64,000 bases of DNA from Iris pallida (Eukaryota; Streptophyta; Magnoliopsida; Asparagales; Iridaceae), in NCBI GenBank assembly GCA_029216955.1, contig JANAVB010007000.1:2680281-2744280 (forward strand), given 5' to 3'. This document shows positions 33,700 through 45,914 of the stretch, piece after piece (position 1 is the stretch's first letter; each line of letters opens with the position of its first letter). Made by a program: the position numbers and the translations under genes. A model generated the notes under the pieces. It was given only the letters and a program-made list of their open reading frames with translations. It ran no database searches and was not told the DNA's origin.

Positions 33700-36600
33700 T
33701 ATCACGACTCGCACCCAGTGTAAGGGCACGAGAAGTAACGAACGTCCAGTCTACGCCGCAGTGTCGGCGGTAGAACGCTATCCAGAGTCACCATATCTAA
33801 CACAATCTAAATAAGCTATGAATAGAGAGTAAAATAATACGTAACTCAATCACAATACTAAGATGGAATAGAAGAAGGATCTCAAAAGAGTCACAATAAA
33901 AGTCTAGGTGTAAACCACCAGAAATAATCTCAAGTACAACTCATAAAGTCTCAAACAGGAAATACAAAATAAAGTACTAAGTCTCAGCTAGACTATGGGC
34001 AAGTCCTCAGCGACTGTGGGATCCTCCTGTGGGTCCACGTCGCCAGTGTCATCTAAGCCAATTCCATAATAAGTAGGACAGTACTCCTCATCATCACCTC
34101 TAAAATTTTTAACATGTCCAGTCAGGACGGAACGAGCACATATCTCTCACAACAGTTCATATCAGGAATGGACATATAAAGCAAGCTATAGAAAACTATA
34201 CATGAATCGCTGTAAAGAGAAATCAACAAGAGAAAAGATATAACTGAGATATAATATGATAAATAAAGAATGTAACCTTCTACGTGAATCAGAGCATGAA
34301 TTGGTTATGTAAACAGCTTGGGTTGCACATGGATACAGCTATGGAATGCACATGGATAACTACTGGGGATAATGATCACATAACCAACTACACTCTCCCT
34401 GCCCCCAACCAATACACAAGGATCAAAGTATGTTATGTTATTGCACATGGATAACAACTACTGTGTACATGGAACTCATATGGTCATGAGTGTACATGAA
34501 TAACATATGAGTGCACATGGATAAATGTGAATACATGGAGTACATGATGACCATGATAAAGTACATGAACATAACATACTCGATGTATCCGAGGGGATAA
34601 CATCGCATAAAAAGATCCAGAGGGTACTGATCCGTGTGAACGTCGTGTCAGCATCAAGTATACTAGTCTATAACAAGAGTACATATCCAAAGAAGCATAA
34701 AAAGATCAGAGAATGTACTCGCCTGGCAATCTGAACTGCAGATGATGAAAAGTGACTGGACTGGAGTAATAAGATCCTATTTAAAACAACCACATGTCAT
34801 AATACAGTCTAAAATATCATAAGGAAAGCCTTCAATGCAAATTCTACATGATTTGGGTCAATCTAAGTCAAAGTCAACCTTGGGTCAACTTTGGTCAACC
34901 AGACTAGTCAACTAGGTCAAAGTTTGGTCAACTAGCCTACAAGTCAAATTTTAGGTCACTACCAGTCCTAGAGTTGATTTTTGGGTATTGAGTTGGTGTT
35001 ATCTTAGGTCCAAGAAGCCTAATCCTAACAACCAATGTAATTCACCAAATACCTTAACTCATAATACCCTATATCTAATATCTATACCTTAGACTAACCT
35101 CTACCAAAACTCTAGGTTAAGGTATCTTTTAGGAAAATTTCTAGTTTAGAAAATAAGGTAATCTTAAATCCTAACCTCACAACTCGACTTAAAGTATTCA
35201 CACACTAGGATACATGTACTTAGGTTAAGGCCTGTGTTGCTACTGCCATTGCAGTTTCCTATTGATGCAGCAACTGTTGCAATTGCAGGCCTCACTGCTA
35301 CTGCTACAGCAGTTAGCCTATACCCAATCCTTCATCCCAAACACACATACATATATACTTCTAAAAAATCAGATTTCTATTCTAACTCCAACAACAATCC
35401 TTAACTTAATCAATCAACTTAACAGGACTTAACCAAATCCTAACAATCAACTAACTTGGTATTAACCAAATTTCTAACTAACAGCCAAACTGATCTTGGC
35501 ATTTACTGAAACCATCCTGAATCATGATCACCTTTCAATCCACATATCAGTTATAGGAATACCCAATACATATATACCTATGTACATCTCAAATTTCAGA
35601 TTCTACTTGAGCTACCACAATCAAACCCTAACTAACCAATCAACTAACTGATCTTGGCATCTAATTCCTGACTAACCACTAACTGGACTTGGCATTAACC
35701 CCATCTCAGCTAATCCAGTAACTGAACTCAGCATTCCTAAAATCAATCCTGCATCAACCCAAGTATCAGCTATATGCATGATACTCTATATTAATTCATA
35801 TTCGAATACCCCAAGTCAAAACCAAACTCGAACACTCCTATCCATTATGCAAACTAGTAGATACTCCTAGATAGGTCATATAGGATCTGTAGGTTGGTTT
35901 TATATAGAATTTAACATCAAAACTGATGGAAATAGTTTCAAAATACTGAAACAGGAAAACAATACTGAAACCTAAAACTCGATACGCTAACCAAAGCTTA
36001 ACATGACCTAAAATATCGAAAAACCTAATGATGTTCGAAACCAATGGTTGGTAACGTGTCACGTGTTTGAACATTAACTTCAGGTGTAACTGTGTCGAAG
36101 TATTAGGACACGAAGTGTCCAGGATACTCGCGTATCAAAACTGGGATCCAGTTCTCGTGCACACGTGTCACGCGTCCTAGGGCTCGACACAGAACGAATT
36201 ATGACACGTGGTCGCTCGTACATGTAGCCCACCTATAGGGCTACAAGCCCACGTGTCTGCACTGGCCACACGACGCGTGTCCGAGTCGCACGACACACGT
36301 ATCGGACGCCAAAAACTGGCGCGCGCGCGACAGTTCAAAACCAGTGCTACGTCGATTTCTTCCTCGACTCTCCACGAACCCAAACCAAACTTCATGGGTG
36401 GGTCGAGGGTACCTAGATGCATGCTACAATGAAGAAAAATTAGGAGAAACTATAGTGTTTAGGTGTTTACCTATTGAGAGTTGAAATATCAATAAAACTG
36501 ACTCCTCGATCAATGAGACGACCAGTTTCCACTGAGCAAACGCCTCCAAATCCTTGCTAGCAATGCTCCAGCAAGTTCTCCTTCTTCCCACGATCACAAC

Positions 36601-37067
36601 GTACTTCGTTTGAGGTGAAACGGAGGTCGGATGAAAAAGTTAGGGTTTTGGAGAGCTGGAAACTAGGGTTTTGTAAAGGGGGTGTCAAAATTAATGCAAT
36701 GCTTATATAGGGAGGGGGTTTCCTATTTTTGGCCGGCCAGGCTGTTCCTACTAGGGTTAGGGTTGGTTCATGGGCCCCTCTTCTCTATCTAAGTTGAGTT
36801 AAGCCCACTAACAGAAAGGCTAAAAAGGCCAATTAATTAAATAGCCCAAAAATGGTCAAATGGCCTTCTAAATTAAACCAAAGCCTAAAATAAATTCTAA
36901 TTAGCTAAATAATCCTCATATATCATGGTTAGCCTCTAATATGGATTTTCTAAGGTTAAACCAAATGCTAAAACAAACACAAGCCAAAAATATCTAGAAA
37001 AATCACAAAATGACTAAAAATGACTAAAATGACTTAAATACCCTTATTTCAAAAAGTGGGTACTACA
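33700..37067 (-). mobile_element. Family 3 3' LTR
   Basis: This 3.37-kb LTR has a minus-strand start TGTAGTACCC at 37067 and an end GTGATA at 33700 (the 5' LTR ends GTGACA). A minus-strand TATA box CTATATAAGC lies at ~36702-36711. An ACGTG-dense block lies at 36050-36310. Short reading frames (for example 34484-34690 and 36177-36422) recur in the other LTR copies because the LTRs are homologous, and are not supported as genes. Confidence 0.9.
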
Positions 37068-37105
37068 AGTCTACCCTCCTTAAAATAATTTCGTCCTCGA
37101 AATTA
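37068..37105 (-). promoter_or_regulatory. Polypurine tract and AGGA hairpin, family 3
   Basis: The minus strand reads AAGGAGGGTAGACT just before the LTR. Upstream, 37086-37093 pairs perfectly with 37098-37105 (TAATTTCG/CGAAATTA) around the loop AGGA on the element strand. Confidence 0.75.
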
Positions 37106-37347
37106 AGATGATCCTACTCTTTTTAGGTCAAATCCCCAACAATCATGGTTTTAAGAAAACTTATCTAAATCATGCAGTTGAAAAGAAATCATATAGGGTT
37201 ATGGCAGGTAATTAGTCTGGAGTCTCGTCTAGCCACTAAAGTCATACTAGATCAAAAGTAGTCATAAGGTATCAAGCATACAAACATTATGGTAGGGTAC
37301 AGTAATTATCAAGATAGGATAAGGTATGGGTCAAGAACTCACCTCTA

Positions 37348-37974
37348 CTAGGTCTGGTAGCTGGAACTCTCTCCCGGAGGTAGGCCTCGACTAGGGGCAA
37401 GTGTAGTAGGACAGTCTCGTATCTTGTGTGCAGCTGACCCACAAAATAGGCACAATCCTAGTCTCTTCCTACAGTCCTTCCATACGTGCCCAAGCTTCTT
37501 ACAGAAAGTACAGGTAGGCACCCACTCAACTGGTCTCTGCTGGACAGGAATTTGAACTGGATAGGCTGGTCTAGGTTGAAAGCCTGGGTACTTCTGAGGC
37601 TCTGGGTATAAACTGCTCCTCGCTCTCTTGGGACTAGGCTCCTCCCTCGAATGCATGTAATCTCATAACAGTTGAAAATTGAGACTCTGCTCTCTCATAA
37701 GTTCAGCCTGAAGTCTCTGCACTACCTACACATCCTGAAGAAGTCTGTAAATATGAGCTCCATCAGGAATGGCATGGGGTACCACTCCGGGAGGCAAAGG
37801 AAGGCCCTCAGTCTCCGGCTGAACTGCAGTCCTCTCCTGAAGGATAGGAGATGGAGGAAAATTCTCCGGTGAGGCAGCTAACACCTCCTGAGCAATAGAA
37901 GGGGAAAGTACAATCTCGGTCTCATCCAGAATTATAGCTGTGCACTGGGGACAAACTCTGGTCATGGGTGCCAT
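37348..37974 (-). pseudogene. Family 3 gag with two CCHC zinc knuckles
   Basis: Two reading frames remain. 37974-37726 starts MAPMTRVCPQCTAI and is Pro/Glu-rich. 37656-37348 carries two CX2CX4HX4C knuckles (CTFCKKLGHVWKDC and CLFCGSAAHKIRDC), which bind RNA in gag proteins. The two lie about 70 bp apart in different frames, so the gene is broken or spliced. The capsid domain is not recognisable and the total length is far below a usual gag. Beyond the stop at 37348 only the PPT region follows, so pol was lost before or during formation of this family. Confidence 0.7.
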
Positions 37975-38150
37975 TCTGGAAAAGATAAGGATAAATAATA
38001 AATCACTGGGCTGTAAGGCAGTCTATCATCTTATACAAATACTGGTGATTATAAAAACAACTGAAATTAACCATAAAGCATTAATATTCTAAAGATGATC
38101 AAAAATCGAAAGTTTAAAGTACGACTGTCAATAACACTGAAATCCAAGCA

Positions 38151-38215
<65 letters not shown>

Positions 38216-40852
38216 AAATTTTAGTCTCGATATGATCTAAGTTGATCAAATCCAGGATGAATCGAGGTTTGGGCAAGATGGAAAACGAGGTTATTGAAGT
38301 CTAGGCACGAGTATCCAATACTTGAAATCCATGTCACAATTGAAATAATTTAATTAAATAAGGTTCCAATCATTGGATGATAATGGAATGACCAAGTCGA
38401 CTGGTCGCGATCAAGGGTTTAGAATTTAACACTATTGAAATCCTAAAGGATACTGCGAGGATATAGAAATAAGACACTATCCTCCTTTTGATAAGAAAGC
38501 TAAACGTGATACCCTGGGTTGACCTATTAAGTACAGTGCCTTGTCTTTCTGAAATATGTGAAAGACAAAAGCAAACGAGTTCAAAGACGATACTATTGAG
38601 TACAATACGTGGTTCATAGACGACGAAAATGATTCAAGGAGAATTGCCAAACTGTCGTAGATGAGGCAGATGCCCTAGAGTCTCATCCATGTAGAGTAAT
38701 ATATAAAAGCGAACCAAATTGCACTAGGTTGATCAGACCATCATACACCGGTTCTGATTAGACTATATGTTAGTGGGTCGACCCAATAAAATATGTCATG
38801 ATCAAGCTCGAAAAAGAGATAAACTTGCAAAACTAAGGCTAAATTAGTAGCATAAGGTAGTCAAAATATAAGTAAGGGAGGTAATGATGAAAAAGAAAAA
38901 AAAAAGTCCAAGATCATTAACTGAGCTGGTCAAGCAATCAAGATAAGGTACAAGGTTAAGCATTTAAGAAAACAAGAAGAACACCATCCCATGTCGGGTC
39001 GAAAGAATTGAGTCATGGTTGGATCTCGAATTTAAGTCAGAAAGTAATTTAGTATCATGGTAAGGGTTCAAGAGGTGACAACTAATACAAGAATAAAGGA
39101 AATCAAGTTGAAGCATGAAATAAATTTAATTAAGATTCCAGTGAAATAATTTAGGGACACAGTACTAAAGGGAGAATACTGTTAAAGAACGATCAAATAC
39201 AAACGGTTAGAAAGTCACAATAAAAGATCTAGATTTGAGGAAAGGTTGAGTAAGTCAAGATTGAGATACAGTCCCATAGTTGGACAGACGACTAACAACA
39301 CTGGAGTATATACTACTATCATAGTCATGAGTGATATGGCAATTAGTGTGGAACACTTCTATCTCATTAAGGTTACCTTGGTGGCCTACCTTTACATTCT
39401 TTTAAAAAGAATTTTCAAAATAACTACCTCTATTGTATTCACTCTAAGCCATCCAATCTAATCACGACTAACATTTAAATCCCTTTCATAAATCTCATAA
39501 TAACTTTTATCACATTACTACTAACCTTTCCAAAATTTAACATTTCAATCCAACTTTGAACTCCAGAGTTAATAAATCATGAATCCATAAAATTCTATAT
39601 CATCTCATATTTAAAAAAAAACTTCCTATTGTCTCAAATAATCCTCAAGATAGACACTTAGCTTATCACGGCAATCTAGCATTTACAGCTCAGTATTTTA
39701 ATGCACTTATCAACCATAATTTCTCTTTCCAAGTCATTGAAACATAATCACTACTTCTTAACCCAAAATCTAAATAGATTTTTAAATCTTCAATCAATTG
39801 ACACGATTCCAAAAAAAAATTTCTCTTCCCAAAACAATCGTTTTCATATCTTCCCAATCTTTTAAACCAAATTTTAATATCATTGCTTCCACTTAAATTT
39901 AAAATTCAATAAACATATACATCGCAACTTGTACGACTCAATTTAATAGTTCATACTGCCACCCCCTTTTTTTGATCATTATCAAACCAATCTATATACG
40001 TTTAAAGATGTATAATTATAATCCAATAATTCATGAATCACATCAATTCCTGAAATCGATTTATATAGATTCTAACTATTTTCCTCCAGTATCAAAATAT
40101 AATTTTATAATCCTCTGGTGATTACTACTTAGAATCGTCAAGATAAATTTCCTTGGTAATCTCCCAACTTACAAACTACTAATCATTAAATCATCCATTT
40201 AGAAAAATGCCCTTATAACTTAATCAAAGTCTCCGTGTATTCCAATTCCTTAATGTAATCCTTCTAGCCATGTATTTGACCAATGAGTATATAGCAATGT
40301 AGCCATCTTCCTAACCATTATTAAGCACAAGAAAGTAAGGGTATTGGTGAAAAGAGTTCAAACAAGATGCAAGAATCAAGGGAGGAAGGAGGATTAAAAT
40401 AAGGGAAAGGAAATCTAAATCGAAGCTCAAAATGAGATTCTCAAGGGTCGTCCCAGGAATCTCTCAAGAAATTCTAATAGTGATTGAGTATCCTCTCATT
40501 CTAACACCTTACTTCCTATACTCTATAGCAGGCTCGTAGTAATACAACTAAATTGTCGTACTACCACGACATCGCACTAATGCGAATGTGGTCCTGCATG
40601 GACCGAAGAGATGAAATCGTGTCTCCTTAACTATCTTGAAGACAGATCGAATAAGGAATCAATTACTGAAAAAGAAGCAAAATCATCAAAGGAGGACAGT
40701 TGTTTTCAAAAGGAGACAATTAACAGCAAGAATTGATAAGAATTTTTCCTAATGTGATTGAGTACCTTAACTTATATCCTATATCCTATTACAGCAGGCG
40801 ATAATGATACTCTAGTTCGAGTACCACTACGAATCACACTAGTTGTGATTAT
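37975..40852 (-). other. Family 3 leader region without genes
   Basis: This is a 2.9-kb AT-rich stretch between PBS and gag of the minus-strand element. It contains a (TA)n microsatellite at 38155-38212. I see no ORF, domain or RNA gene in it. Confidence 0.6.
38155..38212. repeat. (TA)n microsatellite
   Basis: An uninterrupted TA dinucleotide run of about 58 bp. Confidence 0.95.
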
Positions 40853-40870
40853 GACCTGCATGGGTCACCA
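40853..40870 (-). promoter_or_regulatory. PBS-like motif, family 3
   Basis: TGGTGACCCATGCAGGTC lies on the minus strand nine bases inside the 5' LTR. It is the counterpart of the motifs at 13312-13329, 16987-17004 and 49183-49200. Confidence 0.55.
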
Positions 40871-40879
40871 TTAAAAATG

Positions 40880-43800
40880 TGTCACGACACGCACCCAGTG
40901 TAAGGGCACGAGAAGTAACGAACGCCCAGCCTACGTCGCAGTGTCGGCGGTAGAACGCTGTCCTGAGTCACCATATCTAACACAGTCTAAATAAGCTCCG
41001 AATAGAGAGTAAAATAATAAGTAACTCAATCATAATACTAAGATGGAATAGAAGAATTAATCTCAAGAGAGTCACATATAAATAGTCTAGGTGTAAACCA
41101 CCAGAATAAATCTCAAGTACAACTCATAAAGTCTCAACCAGAAATTAAAAATAAAGTACTAAGTCTCAGCTAGACTATAGGCAAGTCCTCAGCGACTGTG
41201 GGATCCTCCTGTGGGTCCATGTCGACAGTGTCATCTAAGCCAATGCCATAATAAGTAGGACAATACTCTTTATCATCACCTATAAAATTTTCAACATGAC
41301 CAAGTCAGGACGAAACGAGCACATATCTCTCACAACAGTTCATATCAGGAATGGACATATAAAGCAAGCTATAGAAAACTATACATGAATCGCTGTAAAG
41401 AGAAATCAACAAGAGAGAAGATATAAGTTGAGATATAATATGATAAATAGAGAATGTAACCTTCTACGTGAATCAGAGCATGAATTGGTTATGTAAACAG
41501 CTTGGGTTGCACATGGATACAGCTATGGAATGCACATGGATAACTACTGGAGATAATGATCACATAACCAACTACACTCTTCCAGTCCCCAACCAATACA
41601 CAAGGATCAAAATATGTTATGTTATTGCACATGGATAACAACTACTGTGTATATGGAACTCATATGGTCATGAGTGTACATGAATAACATATGAGTGCAC
41701 ATGGATAAATGTGAATACATGGAGTACATGATGACCATGATAAAGTACATGAACATGACATACTCGATGTATCCGAGGGGATAACATCGCATGAAAAGAT
41801 CCAGAGGGTACTGATCCGTGTGAACGTCGTGTCAGCATCAAGTATACTAGTCTATAACAAGAGTACATATCCAAAGAAGCATGAAAAGATCAGAGAATGT
41901 ACTCGCCTGGCAATCCGAACTGCTGATGATAAAAAGTGACTGGACTGGAGTAATAAGATCCTATTTAAAACAACCACATGTCATAATATAGTCTAAAATA
42001 TCATAAGGAAAGCCTTCAATGCAAATTCTACATGATTTGGGTCAATCTAAGTCAAAGTCAACCTTGGGTCAACTTTGGTCAACCAGACTAGTCAACTAGG
42101 TCAAAGTTTGGTCAACTAGCCTACAAGTCAAATTTTAGGTCACTACCAGTCCTAGAGTTGATTTTTGGGTATTGAGTTGGTGTTATCTCAGGTCCAACAA
42201 GCCTAATCCTAACAACCAATGTAATTCACCAAATACCTTAACTCATAATACCCTATATCTAATATCTATACCTTAGACTAACCTCTACCAAAACTCTAGG
42301 TTAGGGTATCTTTTAGGAAAATTTCTAGTTTAGAAAATAAGGTAATCTTAAATCCTAACCTCACAACTCGACTTAAAGTATTCACACACTAGGACACATG
42401 TACTTAGGTCAAGGCCTGTGTTGCTACTGCCATTGCAGTTTCCTATTGATGCGGCAACTGTTGCAATTGCAGGCCTCACTGCTACTGCTACAGCAGTTAG
42501 CCTATACCCAAGCCTTCATCCCAAACACACATACATATATACTTCTCAAAAATCAGATTTCTATTCTAACTCCAACAACAATCCTTAACTTAATCAATCA
42601 ACTTAACAGGACTTAACCAAATCCTAACAATCAACTAACTTGGTATTAACCAAATTCCTAACTAATAGCCAAACTGATCTTGGCATTTACTGAAACCATC
42701 CTGAATCATGATCACCTTCCAATCCACATATCAGTTATAGGAATACCCAATAGATACATACCTATGTACATCTCAAATTTCAGATTCTACTTGAGCTACC
42801 ACAATCAAACCTTAACTAACCAATCAACTAACTAATCTTGGCATCTAATTCCTGACTAACCACTAACTGGACTTGGCATTAACCCCATCTCAGCTAATCC
42901 AGTAACTGAACTCAGCATTCCTAAAATCAATCCTGCATCAACCCAAGTATCAGCTATAGGCATGGTACTCTATATTAATTCATATTCGAATACCCCATGT
43001 CAAAACCAAACTCGAACACTCCTATCCATTATGCAAACTAGTAGATACTCCTAGATAGGTTATATAGGATCTGTAGGTTGGTTTTATACAGAATTTAACA
43101 TCAAAACTGATGGGAATAGTTTCAAAATACTGAAACAGGAAAATAATACTGAAACCTAAAACTCGATACTCTAACCAAAGCTTAACATGACCTAAAACAT
43201 CGAAAAACCTAATGATGTTCGAAACCAATGGTTGGTAACGTGTCACGTGTTTGAACATGAACTTCAAGTGTAGTTGTGTCGAAGTATTAGGACACGAAGT
43301 GTCCAGGATACTCGCGTATCAAAACTGGGATCCAGTTCTCGTGCACACGTGTCACGCGACCTAGGGCTCGACACAGAACAAATTTTGACACGTGGTCGCT
43401 CGTACATATAGCCCACCTATAGGGCTACAAGCCCACATGTCTGCACTGGCCACACGACGCGTGTCCGAGTCGCACGACACACGTATCGGACGCCAAAAAC
43501 TGGCACGCACGCGACAGTTCAAAACCAGTGCTACGTCGATTTCTCCCTCGACTCTCCATGAACCCAAACCAAACTTCATGGGTGGGTCGAGGGTACCTAG
43601 ATGCATGCTACCCTGAAGAAAAATCAGGAGAAACTATAGTGTTTAGGTGTTTACCTATTGAGAGTTGAAATATCAATGAAACTGACTCCTCGATCAATGA
43701 GACGACCAGTTTCCACTGAGCAAACGCCTCCAAATCCTTGCTAGCAATGCTCCAGCAAGTTCTCCTCCTTCCCACGATCACAACACACTTCGTTTGAGGT

Positions 43801-44250
43801 GAAACGGAGGTCGGATGAAAAAGTTAGGGTTTTGGAGAGCTGGAAACTAGGGTTTTGTAAAGGGGTGTCAAAACTAATGCAATGCTTATATAGGGAGGGG
43901 GTTTCCTATTTTTGGCCGGCCAGGCTGTTCCTACTAGGGTTAGGGTTGGTTCATGGGCCCCTCTTCTCTATCTAAGTTGAGTTAAGCCCACTAACAGAAA
44001 GGCTAAAAAGGCCAATTAATTAAATAGCCCAAAAATGGTCAAATAGCCTTCTAAATTAAACCAAAGCCTAAAATAAATTCTAATTAGCTAAATAATCCTC
44101 ATATATCATGGTTAGCCTCTAATATGGATTTTCTAAGGTTAAACCAAATGCTAAAACAAACACAAGCCAAAAATATCTAGAAAAATCACAAAATGACTAA
44201 AAATGACTCAAATGACTTAAATACCCTTATTTCAAAGAGTGGGTGCTACA
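40880..44250 (-). mobile_element. Family 3 5' LTR
   Basis: This 3.37-kb LTR is nearly identical to 33700-37067 along its whole length. It runs from TGTAGCACCC (44250) to GTGACA (40880) on the minus strand. A TATA box CTATATAAGC lies near 43884-43893. The few differences from the 3' LTR indicate a fairly recent insertion compared with the surrounding layers. Confidence 0.92.
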
Positions 44251-44255
44251 GCCAT

Positions 44256-44696
44256 TACTATGATTAGAGAAGGAGGACGAAGAAAAGAGAGCTAGGGCAA
44301 CAGCAGAAGTAAAAGAAAGTCTTCTTTCCAAACACCCTGCTATTTATAGGCAGAACCCCAATGAATCGACGCATCGATTCATGTGCAGTATAACCGACTC
44401 TTCGGTTATCAAGGCGATCTAATTATTTAAGGCTAAACTCTTGGGATCCTGCCCCAAAAAAGCGGCCTTGAATCTGACAGCAAATTAAAGGCAATCAATG
44501 CAGAAGATTTGCACACATGGCATGAAGACGTGGTAAGGAGCCCTTGCGGCTCAGATGGCCATACGGCTGAGAAGGTTATACGGCTGAGACACCCATGCGG
44601 CCAGAACATCTTATGCGGCCAGAGGAGTTTATACATGGCCATGCTTCTTATTCAAAGTATTTCAATTTTGCAAATTGAAAACTTTGAAGGGGGTCT
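44256..44696 (-). promoter_or_regulatory. Displaced promoter and 5' leader of the antisense gene; Tat PPT
   Basis: Before family 3 inserted, this stretch was joined to the antisense ATG at 33699. On the minus strand it has CCTATAAATAGCAG (TATA at 44341-44350) about 90 bp upstream of that ATG, followed by a CT-rich leader. It also has ATGCGGCC/ATACGGCT motifs at 44540-44620. At its right end, on the plus strand, GAAAACTTTGAAGGGGGTCT is the PPT of the Tat element beside the 3' LTR. Confidence 0.7.
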
Positions 44697-45914
44697 TGTA
44701 GAAGCATGGAAAGGAATAAAGAAAGGTTCATGCGGCCAAGGATCCCCATACGGCTCAGGGATCCATGCGGTTCAAGAGTCTATGCGGCTCGAATAATTCC
44801 ATACGGCCCAGAGAGGAGCTACGTGGCCTTTCAACAGCTTTTTCCCTTCGTCTTTTGCTGCATTTAATGCCCTGACGGCTGACAGCTCTGACAAATGACA
44901 GCTCTGACAAAAAGGTGCAATAATGACTGATGTAATGGCACGTCCCTAGGGAATAGGAAAAAATCTTCTCACAGCTGGCATAATCCATCTAATCCCGAGG
45001 CATGCGGCTGCGGCCGTCCATCAGCATGCGGCTACACCCTTTATGCGGTCGTCCATCAGCATGCGGCTGCATCCCTTATGCGGCCGCCCATCAGCATGCG
45101 GCTGCGCACTCCCATGCGGCTGCCCATCTTCATGCGACTGTTCATCCCCATGCGGCTGCCCATCTTCATGCGGCCGTTTAGCCTCATGCGGCCCACTCAT
45201 CTGCGGCTCTCCCAAGATAATTGAGACACGTGGCAGTCTTATCTTCCTGGGATTATGGGTGTTAACAAATCCTAATCAGATTTGTTGCAGTAAATGCCCA
45301 GATCAAATCGAATCGAGCAAATTAGACACGTGGCAGGCCATTACAAGTCGCGAATATTCATGGCAATTAACATTTATTGTCCACAGAGATTTAATGCAGT
45401 TTTATTAATTGCTTAAATCTATTATATGCAAATGGACGGCCCAGATTAATTAACTCTTAGGCCGCCAACTTTTGAGAATGGGCAATCATTGCAAAACCCT
45501 AATGATGCCTTCCACTCTTATAAATAGCAAGGTGCCATTACCTTGTAGGAGACAGACATACAGACAGAGAGAGGACCCCCGGCTCAGATCCAGAGAGAAT
45601 CAGAGAGAGAATATACAGAGATCAAAAGGACAGAGGAGCAGACAGAGAGAACAAAGAGAGCATTTCTTCATCAATGCCAAGTACTTCTTCTCCAGAGCCA
45701 GGGCTGCACCCGATCGTCCAAGGAGTAAGGCAAAGCTGTCGTCGCTTTCCCGAGCCTCTATCGTTACCCCCAGAATCTAAAATAAACAATTATACTTAGA
45801 TTGCTGTACCTAGGTTTTCGTCCCTAGGCTTTCTTTGTACAAGCGAGTTTGTATTGTGAGTCTAAGTTCAGTCCTCCGATAATTGTTCTGTTATTTTACA
45901 ATCAAGGGCAAACA
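44697..45914 (+). mobile_element. Tat element 3' LTR
   Basis: This 1218-bp LTR is collinear with 18031-19267, with the same CATGCGGC array, G-boxes (~45226, ~45328) and TATA box (45517-45528). It ends GGGCAAACA and is followed by TSD GTACT. Confidence 0.92.

Larger units (their letters stand above)
33700..44250 (-). mobile_element. Family 3 gypsy-type retrotransposon with gag but no pol
   Basis: A complete 10.55-kb element is flanked by TSD GCCAT (33695-33699, 44251-44255), with LTRs 33700-37067 and 40880-44250. The interior (3.8 kb) has PPT, a gag with two CCHC knuckles, about 2.9 kb of leader without ORFs, and a PBS-like motif. No protease, RT or integrase is present. This layout fits the non-autonomous class described as TR-GAG or LARD elements, which depend on pol from a partner. 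Confidence 0.9.
18031..45914 (+). mobile_element. Tat-lineage Ty3/gypsy retrotransposon (family 4), with nested insertion
   Basis: This complete element is bounded by LTRs 18031-19267 and 44697-45914 and by the 5-bp TSD GTACT (18026-18030, 45915-45919). Without the nested family 3 element it is about 17.3 kb. It carries a PBS, an extra upstream ORF, gag, protease, RT, RNase H, a second archaeal-type RNase H, integrase, tandem repeats, and an antisense gene before the 3' LTR. Dual RNase H plus an extra ORF is characteristic of Tat (Grande/Retand/Ogre-like) elements. Confidence 0.92.

Noticed and set aside
34484..34690. A 68-residue ORF conserved in three places (also 41668-41874 and 51265-51471)
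   Set aside because: All three are the same position in homologous family 3 LTRs; the peptide follows CATGGA-type repeats and has no domain. Conservation is explained by LTR homology.
36177..36422. Paired sense/antisense ORFs in the ACGTG block (also 43361-43616)
   Set aside because: GC-rich DNA lacking stops by composition; the diverged solo LTR does not keep the frame.
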